From Neorhodopirellula lusitana (GTDB lineage: Bacteria > Planctomycetota > Planctomycetia > Pirellulales > Pirellulaceae), in NCBI RefSeq assembly GCF_900182915.1, contig NZ_FXUG01000016.1, positions 118,862 to 182,861 on the forward strand: DNA of 64,000 nucleotides. The letters are read 5' to 3'. This document shows, piece by piece, positions 17,891 through 27,919 of this stretch. The first letter of the stretch is position 1. Each line of letters begins with the position of its first letter. Below the pieces are notes generated by a model. It saw only the letters and a program-made list of their open reading frames with translations, did no database searches and was not told the DNA's origin. The position numbers and the translations under genes were made by a program.

Positions 17891-19147
17891 TTAGAAGTCT
17901 TTGTCGATGACTTCTTGGTTTGCTGCGGTGCCCAGTGCGCCCCAAAGACCGTAGGGACTCGGAGCACCCGGTTGGTTATTGTTGGCCGCTGTGCCGTTGT
18001 TTCTAACCATGGGATTGTTGCTATTTCCGGCTTCAATGGAATCGGTAATGAACTTGACCGCTCCGTCACCCATCAAAACGTGAGCGCCCCCTTGATGCCG
18101 ACTCGAGACCGTCAAGACTCCGCCGTAGATATTGTATTTGTCGACGCAAAGCTCGGCATTCGGTGGCAGAACCGTGTTGACGTCCGAGTAGACTGGGAAT
18201 GAGCAGAACCATTTGTAGCCTCGGCGTTCTTGCACAGTTCCGTCAATTGCGAACGGGCTCGGAAGTGTCGCACGCAGGAACTGTGGACGATCGGGATCGT
18301 AGACGCCCGCCTCGCGACATGAGAGTGGATTTGTGCTGGCTCCTCCACTTGTCGCATTCTTATGAGGCGTAGTTCGTTTATCGTTGTCACCAATGTCGGT
18401 GGCGATTTCACCCATTGCGATGGTGTTCGATAATCCATCCAAGACATCGCGAAAGGCTTTCTTGATGTGCGGGCGAAAAAAACCTCGCTGTCCGGTTCGC
18501 GCTTGCCTGGCAGCATAACTGGTTTGCAAATAACCGCACGGGGCCGAAGCTGGTGCGCATGAATTGAGAGCCAAATTACCTTGGTACACATGAGAGTTCG
18601 AGTCACCGGTACACGCAGCGTAGTTTGTCCGCCCCATCGCTGGCAAACCTGTACCAGGATCGCTAGGGCATCGAAGGGCTGGAATCTCAGTCACCCATGG
18701 CCCATAGCCCTCGCGGTCATACCAAGGCCCCATCGCAGGCCACGGTGTTGTTTTGGTATTCCCATTCCTCGCGTCAATATTATTGGGATTCGCAATGGAC
18801 TCCCAAAGCGCCTGTTGCTCAAAGAAGGGTGTCAGGCCGACGAAGACACTCAGGTTGTAACCTGTAAACTTATCAGTGGCTAACGAATAGTAAACAGTAG
18901 GATTCGGGGTAACGTAACCACCGTCGGTACCACCGCAGTGAACAGGAAGCCGATTGTAGGCACTGTGGTAATTGTGGATCGCCAAACCAATCTGTTTGAA
19001 ATTGTTGCTACAGCTCATGCGACGAGCTGCTTCGCGGGCCGCTTGAACGGCTGGCAGCAAAAGTCCTACGAGGACGCCGATGATTGCAATCACGACGAGC
19101 AATTCAACAAGCGTGAAACCACGTTGCTGATGAGAGCGAATGTTCAT
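17891..19147 (-). CDS. DUF1559 pseudopilin-like protein
   Basis: A 418-aa protein with a type IV prepilin leader: [20 protein letters not shown], with Gly-1 and Phe+1 and the conserved Glu+5, then the helix extended by [33 protein letters not shown]. The DUF1559 domain fills the rest and ends in the planctomycete H-X9-DG signature (HQGGAHVLMGDGAVKFITDSIEAGN) and GLWGALGT. The ATG at 19147 follows AGGA; an upstream in-frame ATG is not needed. Proteins of this family are numerous in planctomycetes and their role (surface fibre, secretion or uptake) is not settled. This copy is intact and is the closest reference in the window for the two broken copies at 60544 and 61871. Confidence 0.93.
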   Translation of the reverse strand: MNIRSHQQRGFTLVELLVVIAIIGVLVGLLLPAVQAAREAARRMSCSNNFKQIGLAIHNYHSAYNRLPVHCGGTDGGYVTPNPTVYYSLATDKFTGYNLSVFVGLTPFFEQQALWESIANPNNIDARNGNTKTTPWPAMGPWYDREGYGPWVTEIPALRCPSDPGTGLPAMGRTNYAACTGDSNSHVYQGNLALNSCAPASAPCGYLQTSYAARQARTGQRGFFRPHIKKAFRDVLDGLSNTIAMGEIATDIGDNDKRTTPHKNATSGGASTNPLSCREAGVYDPDRPQFLRATLPSPFAIDGTVQERRGYKWFCSFPVYSDVNTVLPPNAELCVDKYNIYGGVLTVSSRHQGGAHVLMGDGAVKFITDSIEAGNSNNPMVRNNGTAANNNQPGAPSPYGLWGALGTAANQEVIDKDF

Positions 19148-19310
19148 TTTTCCTGTGCCTGAAGTAACTGAAAAAGAGGGGCAGTTCAATCGGGTACATC
19201 ACCCGTTGGATGCATCTCCAGATGCCGCTGCATGGATGGAAAGTGGACAATGAAATTTGTCTTCTCTCGAAAAAAGCGGAAATTGCTTTCGTGTCTTTTT
19301 TCTATCGCAC

Positions 19311-19350
19311 TTTTTGGTCAAAAATGAATATTTGTGGTCAACTTTGGTCT
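19311..19350. promoter_or_regulatory. phased TTTxTGGTCA direct repeats
   Basis: TTTTTGGTCA (19311-19320), TTTGTGGTCA (19331-19340) and ACTTTGGTCT (19341-19350) are direct repeats spaced 20 and 10 bp, so they lie on one face of the helix. They are in the divergent gap between the DUF1559 gene and the giant secreted protein gene at 19484, and could be a binding site for a regulator of either. Confidence 0.35.
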
Positions 19351-19483
19351 GCTTGACTGCATTGAGTAAACACTGCCACTGCGTTGGAAGTGCTTCTTGA
19401 ATCTGACCATCTGTGCGTCGGTTTCCGCTTTAATTCTAGAACCATGGCTCAGCCCCAAACGGCTAACAAAAGTAGAGATACCC

Positions 19484-22400
19484 ATGCGAAAAATGGTCTG
19501 TTTGATTGCCGCGTTTCATTGCTTGGCTTGGCCATTACCCTCCCCGGCGGCGGACTCGCTGCCGCTCATCTCTAGCGATGAAAAGGTGTTGCTCAGTGAA
19601 GCGTTTGACGAGGCGCCGAACGGTTGGTCGTTGACCGGGGCAGCGGTGAAGGATGGTGAACTAGGACCCAAAACCGCAGTCGACGACAACGCGATGACAG
19701 CGGGCTACACGTTCAATGGCCTGAACCGGCCCGACCTAACCAAGGGGCCGGTCCGCGTGTATTACCGTGTACGCTGCTCTGAATCCAAAGGTGGGTACAA
19801 CGCTCGGGTCGGCATTAAGGTTTTTGCAGCGGAAGGTAACTCGTCCTACCAGTTGCTGGCACAAGATGTGTGGCCTGGCGAGGGAGCACATTTACAGGGG
19901 CGATTCAAGAAGGGATCGCTTGCACCGGTGATGGAACTGCACGCCAAAGCTGGCAGACCGCTGCAAGATGCAACAGTGACCTACGCGGTCGAGTGTACGG
20001 TCGACCCGGATGACACGGCAATCATGTCGACGAAACTGTTGATTTACGATCCGAGAAGAGCAGAGTATCGGTCAATCGCGGAACTCGGCGGCAAAGGAGG
20101 TGCGACTGCGGATGATGAGCGGTTGTTCAAAGCCGGCGAGGGCGGTTTTACTTCGATCGAGTTATTCAATCGTAACCGCGACGGGGCGGGCTATTTCGAT
20201 GCAGTCTGTGTGACTCAAGGAGGCGGCGGAGCGATGGCGGCGGGTTCGCCTGCTGGTTCGATTCCGATCACGTTCAGCCTCGAAAAGCCGGGTTATGTGA
20301 CGTTGGTGATCGACGATGCGGAAGGCCATCGTGTCCGCAATCTGATCAGCGAGAAGCCTTTCGAGGCGGGCACGCACCGAGTTGACTGGGATGGGAACAG
20401 CGACACGGGACGTCTTGAAACCGAGATTCCTCGCGTCTACGAAGTCGTGCCTGAAATTGTCGCACCGGGTGAGTATCAGGTGCGCGGTTTGGTTCGGCCT
20501 GAGATCAAACTGGAATACGAATTCACGGTCTACGACCGAGGCAATCCGCCTTGGCAAACCAAGTCACCGGCAAGCGGTTGGCTGGGAGATCATGAACCGC
20601 CACAGTCAGTGCTGTGGGTCGATCAACAGGAACCGATGATCGCTGGACAACCGGTGCAGAAGGACGGCATGGTGTTGATCGGATCGCCTGTGGTCGAAGG
20701 CGGTCATGGTCTGGTTTGGACCGATTTGACGGGCAAGAAGCTCTACGGTCAGAAATGGGTCGAGGGTGTGTGGACCGGTGCGACGTATTTGGCATCGGAC
20801 ACCAGTAGCAATGCAGTCGAGGGTGTGACAGCCTACTCCGCCTCGGCATGGGAAGGCGGTGGGTACGACGGTGAGAAACCGGAGCTGCGACTCTCGGAAA
20901 TCCTGGCACCAGCCAGCAAGGCCTCCGCACCTCGCGACGTTCGCTTCGGGTCAGGAATGACCCGGCCGCTGCTCAAGCCACACGCTCCCTATTCGGGCGC
21001 GTTGAGCGGTAAGCAGAGCCGCAGCTCGGAAGACGCGGACTTTCGTTTCACGTTTCCTTCCAACGATGAAGTTGGATTGTCGGGGCTGGCGGTCGATGAT
21101 GGCTTGCTGGTCGCAGCACTGCCTAAGCTCAATCAATTGATCTTTGTCGACGCACGTGCTCGCAAGGTGCTGGGCGTTGCCGAGGTACCGACGCCGGGCG
21201 CGATCGTATTTAACAAAAACGGCCAACTGTTGATGATCGACACGACGACGGCGACGGTGGTGCGATACGACGTCAGCAGCGTGCGTCAAGCGCCGCCTGG
21301 CAGCGGCACGTTGTCGTTGCCTGAGCCGGAGGTCGTGATCGCCGAGGGGCTAGAGGAACCGCAGCAACTTGCCTTCGACAAGCGGGGGCAGATTTATGTG
21401 AGTGATTGGGGTAGCTGCCATCAGGTGAAAGTGTTCGACGCCGTAGGGACTCTCGTTCATACGATCGGCCGCGCCGGTGAGCCGTCAGTGGGTGCTTATG
21501 ATTCCAACCACATGAACCATCCTTCAGGGGTGACGTTCGATTCCAAAGGTCGGTTGTGGGTAGCCGAGTTCGACCAACGTCCTAAGCGGATCAGTAAATG
21601 GACGACCGAAGGCAAGTTGGTTGATGCGTTCTATGGGCCGGGTCGGTACTCGGGCGGCGGCACGCTCGATCCGAACAAGAGGAACCTTTACTACGACGGC
21701 ATGCGGTTCAAACTCGATTGGCAGAAGCGTCGGGGTACGCCAGACGCGGTGACATTCCGTGAAGAACTCGACGCGATGAAGCTGCCGATGGGCAGCCACC
21801 AACGGCCACCAGCACCGGAGAGGCCGATTCATATTCAGGGCCGGACCTACTTCACGAACGCTTACACGACCACACCAACGGGCGGTCCCAAAATCACGGC
21901 GGTTTGGCGTTTGGAGGATGGCAAGGCGGTCCCGGCGGCGTTCATCGGGCAGGTCTACCCGTGGACGATCAAGAATCCTGATAAGGTCAAAGCGGCATGG
22001 TCATTGTTCGATGACACATTCAAGAGCCGACTGCCGAGTGGTTCGGGCTTTGAACAGGACAAGCTCACTGCGTACTGGTTCGACGCCAACGGTGATGGGC
22101 AGGTGCAACCCGACGAAACAACGATGCGGCTCAGTGGCGAGAAGTCCACGACCGTCGGTGATGGTCTAGGCCTGACCACGGGACAAGGAACGCATTACGC
22201 GGTCAAGAGTTTTACCGGTGTTGGTGTTCCGGTTTACGATTTTGATCATCCGGAGACGTTGGTGAAGAGAACGCGAGTCCCAAACACGTCTGGCGGCGGC
22301 CAGGTTTTTGCGGCCAAGGACGGATGGACGATTCTCACTGTACCACCGGAACCGTTTGACAAGCAGGCGTCGCTGAGCGGAGCGCAGCATGGCGTGCCGA

Positions 22401-23569
22401 TGTGGAGTTACCCGAGTCTTTGGCCGGGATTGCATCCATCGCACCACGCCCCGTTGCCGCAATACCCAGGGCAATTGATTGGAACCACACGCATGCTTGG
22501 CCCCTCGTTCACACCCAAGGGGGAAGCGGGCGAGATGTGGGCACAGAACAGTGATAAGTCGAACGTTTATTTGATGACGACTGACGGACTGTTCGTGGCA
22601 ACGCTGTTCAGCGATTCACGCACGGGTGATTGGACGTTCGAGGAAGATCGCTCGGGGATCGACGTTAGCAATGCGAGCACCGGTCAAGAGAGTTTTTATC
22701 CGACTGTGACCCAGACAGATGACGGCGAGACGTTTCTTGTCGTGGGAGCACGCAGCGGGGCGTCGATCGTGCAGGTCAAAGGCTTGGAGGACATTCGACG
22801 CTTGCCCCCGCAGACGTTGGAGGTTACCGCGTCGCAACTGAAAGGTGTGCTCGCAGCGAGTGGATCGACTGATGATCGGGCCGCCGGGCGGTTGGTCGTG
22901 AAGCGTGTGAAGGACCGTGATGTTCAGATCGACGGTCAGCTAATCGACTGGGCGAATAACCAGTGGGTGAAGATTGATGAGAGGGCCTCAGCCTCGCTCG
23001 CGATCACTTCCGACAAGCTGGTGATTGCTTATAGGACCGACGCGCCGAAGCTAACGACGAACAACGCCGAAAACTTGGCTCAGTTGTTTACCGGTGGTGG
23101 CGGGTTGGACTTGATGCTTGCGACCAACCCAGGCGCCGACCCGAACCGGAGTCAGCCCGTTGCAGGTGACTTGCGTCTGTTGGTGGCAGAGGTAAGCGGC
23201 CGAGTCACAGCCGTGCTGTATCGACCGGTGGTGGATCGTCCAATGCCCGGCGACCAGCCGATCACGTTCCGTTCGCCGGTAGGGAATTTGCGTTTCGAAG
23301 CGTACCGTGAAGTCAGCAGCGATGTCACGTTGGCGAGCGATGGCAAGGGCAATTTCGAGGTCGCCGTTCCGCTCGCTACGCTTGGCATCGAACATGGGAT
23401 TGCCGGCAACACGCTCGGTGACTTAGGCGTGATTCGCGGCAACGGTTTCAAAACTCAAGAGCGCTCGTATTGGAGCAACACGGCCGCTGCGATCACGAGT
23501 GACGTGCCCAGCGAAGCGCAGCTTTTGCCCGCCCATTGGGGGCAAGTTTTGTTTCCTACCGAGCCCTGA
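19484..23569 (+). CDS. giant secreted NHL-propeller/CBM9-like protein (paralogue 1)
   Basis: A 1,361-aa exported protein. The start at 19484 opens a signal peptide (MRKMVCLIAAFHCLAWPLPS, cleavage after AA near residue 24). A beta-sandwich comes first, then a FlgD-like Ig segment (FSLEKPGYVTLVIDDAEGHR, with VDWDGNSDTG). The middle contains propeller repeats with NHL features (PQQLAFDKRGQIYVSDWG; NHPSGVTFDSKGRLWVAEF). An EF-hand-like loop WFDANGDGQVQPDE follows. The C-terminus is a CBM9/DOMON-like domain (DVQIDGQLIDWANNQWV ... NTLGDLGVIRGNGFK) with a cohort ending in W..LFPTEP. It may bind or process extracellular polysaccharide, which is inferred. The downstream paralogue begins 68 bp later, so the two are likely co-transcribed. 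Confidence 0.82.
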   Translation: MRKMVCLIAAFHCLAWPLPSPAADSLPLISSDEKVLLSEAFDEAPNGWSLTGAAVKDGELGPKTAVDDNAMTAGYTFNGLNRPDLTKGPVRVYYRVRCSESKGGYNARVGIKVFAAEGNSSYQLLAQDVWPGEGAHLQGRFKKGSLAPVMELHAKAGRPLQDATVTYAVECTVDPDDTAIMSTKLLIYDPRRAEYRSIAELGGKGGATADDERLFKAGEGGFTSIELFNRNRDGAGYFDAVCVTQGGGGAMAAGSPAGSIPITFSLEKPGYVTLVIDDAEGHRVRNLISEKPFEAGTHRVDWDGNSDTGRLETEIPRVYEVVPEIVAPGEYQVRGLVRPEIKLEYEFTVYDRGNPPWQTKSPASGWLGDHEPPQSVLWVDQQEPMIAGQPVQKDGMVLIGSPVVEGGHGLVWTDLTGKKLYGQKWVEGVWTGATYLASDTSSNAVEGVTAYSASAWEGGGYDGEKPELRLSEILAPASKASAPRDVRFGSGMTRPLLKPHAPYSGALSGKQSRSSEDADFRFTFPSNDEVGLSGLAVDDGLLVAALPKLNQLIFVDARARKVLGVAEVPTPGAIVFNKNGQLLMIDTTTATVVRYDVSSVRQAPPGSGTLSLPEPEVVIAEGLEEPQQLAFDKRGQIYVSDWGSCHQVKVFDAVGTLVHTIGRAGEPSVGAYDSNHMNHPSGVTFDSKGRLWVAEFDQRPKRISKWTTEGKLVDAFYGPGRYSGGGTLDPNKRNLYYDGMRFKLDWQKRRGTPDAVTFREELDAMKLPMGSHQRPPAPERPIHIQGRTYFTNAYTTTPTGGPKITAVWRLEDGKAVPAAFIGQVYPWTIKNPDKVKAAWSLFDDTFKSRLPSGSGFEQDKLTAYWFDANGDGQVQPDETTMRLSGEKSTTVGDGLGLTTGQGTHYAVKSFTGVGVPVYDFDHPETLVKRTRVPNTSGGGQVFAAKDGWTILTVPPEPFDKQASLSGAQHGVPMWSYPSLWPGLHPSHHAPLPQYPGQLIGTTRMLGPSFTPKGEAGEMWAQNSDKSNVYLMTTDGLFVATLFSDSRTGDWTFEEDRSGIDVSNASTGQESFYPTVTQTDDGETFLVVGARSGASIVQVKGLEDIRRLPPQTLEVTASQLKGVLAASGSTDDRAAGRLVVKRVKDRDVQIDGQLIDWANNQWVKIDERASASLAITSDKLVIAYRTDAPKLTTNNAENLAQLFTGGGGLDLMLATNPGADPNRSQPVAGDLRLLVAEVSGRVTAVLYRPVVDRPMPGDQPITFRSPVGNLRFEAYREVSSDVTLASDGKGNFEVAVPLATLGIEHGIAGNTLGDLGVIRGNGFKTQERSYWSNTAAAITSDVPSEAQLLPAHWGQVLFPTEP

Positions 23570-23637
23570 AAACGCTCGCAGAACTTCCCCAACCACTCGC
23601 CCATTATCCACCTTCACACATGTACGCTAGAACGACC

Positions 23638-26600
23638 ATGCATTTGAATTTTCGTCGATCGATTAGTCTGACACCCTATTTGCTGGCGATCATTCTGCCC
23701 TGCCTACTTGCATCCAGCCTCACCGCCCAATCGGAGGTTGGCGTCAACGTGATTGGCAAGCAGAGCATGAACGTTGGCATCTCCGTTGTCCCTGCCCCCG
23801 GCCGAGTTGTCATTGACGGCGACCTCAACGAATGGGATCGCTCGGGTGAGATTTCTAGTTTCGCCGACGTTGATCTTCGCGATCGCTACTCGGTTGGCAC
23901 GTCGGCCATGTGGGACCGCGACTCACTCTATCTCGCGATCGACTGGAAAGATCCCACGCCAATGGCTAACTTCGTCGATGCTTCCGCCAACCCCGATGAC
24001 GGCTGGAAGGGTGATGCGATTCAACTGCGCATCCGCAGCGGTGCTGAACGCCTAACCCATCTCACGGGTTGGTACGACACGCAGCGCCAGCGTCCAGCGA
24101 TGACGATTAGCCATCAACGAGGTGGCGGCGGCGTGCAACCGTTGCTCGCCGCACCAGGATCCAACGACATTGGTCTTGGCATCCGCGAAGCGTTCAAGGA
24201 ATCGAGTGATGGCAAGGGTTACATTCAAGAGATCGCGATCCCGTGGAGCGTGCTGTTTGAAAAGACACCCGTTGTTACCGCCGGGCTGACAATTCGACTG
24301 GGGGTCGAATGGGTGTGGGGCGATCCAGAGTCATCCAACTGGCCAGCCCACCGCTATGCCGACAACTTGCAACCAGGAAAGACGTCACGTGAGTTTTTCT
24401 GGAAGTCGGATGACGTGTGGGGCGACGCCAAGTTGTTGGGCGAAGGCAACGTTGAGAAGCGTCAATACATCGTTGCATCGGACCGACTCAAGGGCTGCAT
24501 CCCCGTCCAGGCAACCGTTCCGATGTCTGCCAAACGCTTCACGCTCGCGATTAATGACATCCATGGCAACCGCATCCGCAACCTGATCGCCGACACCGAC
24601 CCCATCAAGTATTCCGACCATTCGGATCATGAGCAAATTACGGTGAACGTGATGTGGGACGGCTTGGACGACGATGGCAAATTGGTCGGGCCGGGCGAAT
24701 ACCGAGTCGTCGGTCTTTCGCACGAAGGGCTTGATGCGAGGTACGACACGACGTACTACAACCCCGGCACCACACCGTGGGAAACCGCACCGGGTACTGG
24801 AGCGTGGGGCGCCGACCACGGCCCCCCCTCGCTGATCGCCTCGTCAGGGGACTGGTCGATCATCGGTTGGCACTTTGCGGAAGGGGGCTCAGGAATCATT
24901 GGCGTCGGTCCGGACGGCAGGAAAGCCTGGGGTGAAAAGCGGGGTGCGCTCGCCCTGGCCGCCGACGAAAGCCATGTCTATGCGATCGCCAGCGGTTGGC
25001 ACAGTTCGGGCACCCTAATCCGCTTGGGCAAGTCCGACGGCAGCTACCAGCCGTTTGTACTCGACGGCGTTCAACGCCCTTTCGAGTTGAAGATCCAAGA
25101 TCTGCTTGACGGTGGTGGCAGCAATGGAAAGGCAGGTAGCGAACCTTCGCGAACTTCAACCAAGGACGCCTTTGAACTTGGGCATGATGCAAAGAGCCAG
25201 CACGGCGTGGCCGCCTTGGCGGTGTACGCTGATCGACTGGCTCTAGCGCTGCCCAGTGGTGTTGCGTTGCTCGACGCACAGTCCGCTGAGTTTCAACAAG
25301 CGGTCCAGCTACCGGGAATGACGATGTTGGCCTTCGGTCAAGATGGCGGACTGCTGGCTAGCGATGGTAGCAAACTGCTGCACTGGAATCCGAAGTCAGG
25401 AAAGGTGACACAGCGTCCAACGCCCGGAGTCACGAAGATCACCGCATTGGCAGTCGACAACCAAGGCAATACGCTGGTCTTCGATACCGGGCCAGATCAA
25501 CAGGTGAAAGCGTTCACGCCGGACGGCAAGCAAATCTACGCAGTCGGCAAACCGGGTGGTCGCCCTAACCACGGTATCTACGACCCGCGAGCGATGCACG
25601 CGGTCCATTCAATCGCGGTCACCAGCGATGGCAAACTTTGGACTGTCGAAAATAGCGACAGCCCGCGGCGCGTGGCGGTGTGGAACCGCGATGGTGGACT
25701 GGTCCATGATTACATCGGTAACTCTGGGTATGCCGGACACAGCGGCTACCTTCATGCAACGGATCCGAATGTGGCGTTCATCGGCAACGTCGAGATGGCC
25801 CTACACCGCAGCAATGAACCGAACGCCGGTCGCTATCAGGTGAAACGCATTCTCTGGGATCCCAACGCCGACAAACATGAGGCCTTTCCGCTGTGGCCAA
25901 TCAAGTCGCATTGGTTCTCCAGCCCGTATCACTTTTTCAGCGACGCCAGTGGCAAGCGTCGCGAGTACCTCTTCGTCCACGCCAGCCACAGTTTCGACGC
26001 GGTTTACATGCCGCGTGGCGACCATTGGCAACCCGTTTCTGCACTGGTCAAGTTAAGCGAACTGCCGAATGTCATCCGGGAAAATGTTTTCCCCGACGTG
26101 ACTGATAAGGCTGGCTTGATCTGGAACGACGCCAACGACGATGGTGCGATCCAACGTGACGAATGCGAGATCGCTACCGAAGGCCTGCCGCTCAAACGCG
26201 TCGCCACCGACTGGGGCCGACGTCCGGGGGCGGATCTGAGCCTCTACTCCAACGGTGGCAGCGTCACGGGCGACCATCCCGTCCGCTACCAACCCGACCA
26301 TTTTACACCCAACGGTGCTCCGGTCTATCGGCTGGCCGGTATCAAGCAGCTTGACCTCGTCGATGAGGGGGACCTCATGCCCGTGCCCGGCGAGAATCGC
26401 CTGCTCATGCTGAGCTTCAAGGGTTTTCCTAACAAGACAACTGGCATGATCAGCGTCGATCCCGACACGAGCGAGATCCAGTGGACTTACCCGAACCTCT
26501 ATCCCAGCGTCCACGGTTCGCACCGCGCCCCGATGCCCAAACCCGGCTTGACGATCGGTCCACTACGGATCCTTGGCACCGCCGACGTCGGTGGTGACGC

Positions 26601-27690
26601 GGGCAATGTGTTTGCTCTGCGAGGCAACCTCGGCCAAGATTTTTACTTCACGACCGATGGTATTTATATCGGCGCGATGTTTCAGGACACCCGTCTTCCC
26701 GCACCGTCATTGCCCGACACCGAGTCGGAACTACGCGAGGTCTCGCTCAACCAGTTCACCGGCGGTGGCGAGCCGTTCAGCGGCTGGATGGGAAAACACG
26801 ATGACGGCAAAGTGCGCGTCCTCACCAGTATGGCGAGGCAGGCGGTCATGGTCGCGATCGTGGAGGGCTTAGACACCATCCATCGCACCGAGCCGATGAC
26901 ACTTAAGGTGGATCGGCAGATGCTTGCTCAAGCCGAGTTGATGCAGAAGCGATCCTCTAATCACTCAAGCATCCAGCTAGCTCAGCAGTACACGATCAAG
27001 AGGATCGACAGTTCTCCAATGTCTAGCCAGGGCAAACCTGACAAGCCCTGGGCAAAGATTCCAGTGCTTGATATCGCTAGCAGCTCGTCGCCTTACACCG
27101 GACAAGCCCAAATCGCCTACGACACAGAATCGCTGTACCTGCGCTACGATGTGAAAGACACCAGCCCGTGGATCAACGACGGGAAAGATTTTAAGCGGCT
27201 ATTTAAAACCGGTGATGTAATCGACTTCCAAATCGCCACCAACTCCCAGGCGGCAAAGGACCGCGTTGAACCAGAGATCGGCGACATGCGAGTGCTGATC
27301 GCACCGTTTGGCAACAGCAATGTCGCCGTGCTCATGCAGCCCTTGGTGGCTGGCGAGCCGGACGCTTCGCAATCACACCAATACGTCTCGCCGGTGCAGC
27401 CCAGGTTGTTTCAGCGCGTCGCATTGATCCAAGAAGCACGAATTCAATCCACTCGCCTGTCCGACCACTATGTGGTGGAAGCGGCGATCCCTTTCGCATC
27501 ACTAGGCTTCACGCCCTCAGTCGGAACGCCCCTGCGAGGAGACCTCGGGTTCATCAGTTCGAACGAGTCGGGAAATGAGAATACCGCGCGGACGTATTGG
27601 GGGAACCAGCAGACCAACCTCGTCAACGATGAACCCGCCGAAGCGTGGCTCTATCCGGTTCACTGGCGCAAACTGATCTTTGGTGAATAG
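23638..27690 (+). CDS. giant secreted NHL-propeller/CBM9-like protein (paralogue 2)
   Basis: A 1,350-aa exported protein, homologous over most of its length to the gene just upstream. The signal peptide is ISLTPYLLAIILPCLLASS, with cleavage after TAQ. Unlike paralogue 1 it has a CBM9-like domain at both ends: N-terminal (VVIDGDLNEWDRSGEISSF ... GWKGDAIQLRIRSG) and C-terminal (AQIAYDTESLYLRYDVKD ... LRGDLGFISSNESG). Between them are the FlgD-like Ig unit (FTLAINDIHGNRIRNLIAD), propeller repeats (ITALAVDNQGNTLVFDTG; VHSIAVTSDGKLWTVEN) and an EF-hand-like WNDANDDGAIQRDE. ATGs at 23620 and 23638 are both possible. Carbohydrate binding is inferred from the CBM9-like parts, and no catalytic domain is identified. 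Confidence 0.82.
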   Translation: MHLNFRRSISLTPYLLAIILPCLLASSLTAQSEVGVNVIGKQSMNVGISVVPAPGRVVIDGDLNEWDRSGEISSFADVDLRDRYSVGTSAMWDRDSLYLAIDWKDPTPMANFVDASANPDDGWKGDAIQLRIRSGAERLTHLTGWYDTQRQRPAMTISHQRGGGGVQPLLAAPGSNDIGLGIREAFKESSDGKGYIQEIAIPWSVLFEKTPVVTAGLTIRLGVEWVWGDPESSNWPAHRYADNLQPGKTSREFFWKSDDVWGDAKLLGEGNVEKRQYIVASDRLKGCIPVQATVPMSAKRFTLAINDIHGNRIRNLIADTDPIKYSDHSDHEQITVNVMWDGLDDDGKLVGPGEYRVVGLSHEGLDARYDTTYYNPGTTPWETAPGTGAWGADHGPPSLIASSGDWSIIGWHFAEGGSGIIGVGPDGRKAWGEKRGALALAADESHVYAIASGWHSSGTLIRLGKSDGSYQPFVLDGVQRPFELKIQDLLDGGGSNGKAGSEPSRTSTKDAFELGHDAKSQHGVAALAVYADRLALALPSGVALLDAQSAEFQQAVQLPGMTMLAFGQDGGLLASDGSKLLHWNPKSGKVTQRPTPGVTKITALAVDNQGNTLVFDTGPDQQVKAFTPDGKQIYAVGKPGGRPNHGIYDPRAMHAVHSIAVTSDGKLWTVENSDSPRRVAVWNRDGGLVHDYIGNSGYAGHSGYLHATDPNVAFIGNVEMALHRSNEPNAGRYQVKRILWDPNADKHEAFPLWPIKSHWFSSPYHFFSDASGKRREYLFVHASHSFDAVYMPRGDHWQPVSALVKLSELPNVIRENVFPDVTDKAGLIWNDANDDGAIQRDECEIATEGLPLKRVATDWGRRPGADLSLYSNGGSVTGDHPVRYQPDHFTPNGAPVYRLAGIKQLDLVDEGDLMPVPGENRLLMLSFKGFPNKTTGMISVDPDTSEIQWTYPNLYPSVHGSHRAPMPKPGLTIGPLRILGTADVGGDAGNVFALRGNLGQDFYFTTDGIYIGAMFQDTRLPAPSLPDTESELREVSLNQFTGGGEPFSGWMGKHDDGKVRVLTSMARQAVMVAIVEGLDTIHRTEPMTLKVDRQMLAQAELMQKRSSNHSSIQLAQQYTIKRIDSSPMSSQGKPDKPWAKIPVLDIASSSSPYTGQAQIAYDTESLYLRYDVKDTSPWINDGKDFKRLFKTGDVIDFQIATNSQAAKDRVEPEIGDMRVLIAPFGNSNVAVLMQPLVAGEPDASQSHQYVSPVQPRLFQRVALIQEARIQSTRLSDHYVVEAAIPFASLGFTPSVGTPLRGDLGFISSNESGNENTARTYWGNQQTNLVNDEPAEAWLYPVHWRKLIFGE

Positions 27691-27814
27691 CAAATCATGT
27701 TGCCGATGCACTCAGTCTCGTCGCGGAGGGCAACGCTTGCTACTTCATTCCCTTCAGGCGAGCTAGCATCATCGACAGCATTGCCTTGGCGTTTGATGAA
27801 TTACCTGAATTACT

Positions 27815-27873
27815 CGTAGCCTAGGATCCAGCCGGAGGTTTGCCTTGGTCCCAGGCTGGAAGCCTAGGCTACG
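27815..27873. repeat. 59-nt imperfect hairpin, REP-like or bidirectional terminator
   Basis: Arms cgtagcctagg (27815-27825) and cctaggctacg (27863-27873) are a perfect 11-bp inverted repeat; inner arms ccagcc (27828-27833) and ggctgg (27854-27859) extend it. On the plus strand TTTTT follows at once. It lies between convergent genes ending at 27690 and 27920. Confidence 0.7.
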
Positions 27874-27919
27874 TTTTTACAACCAACGACCGACCACGTC
27901 GGCTCACCCGTCTGCTTGC

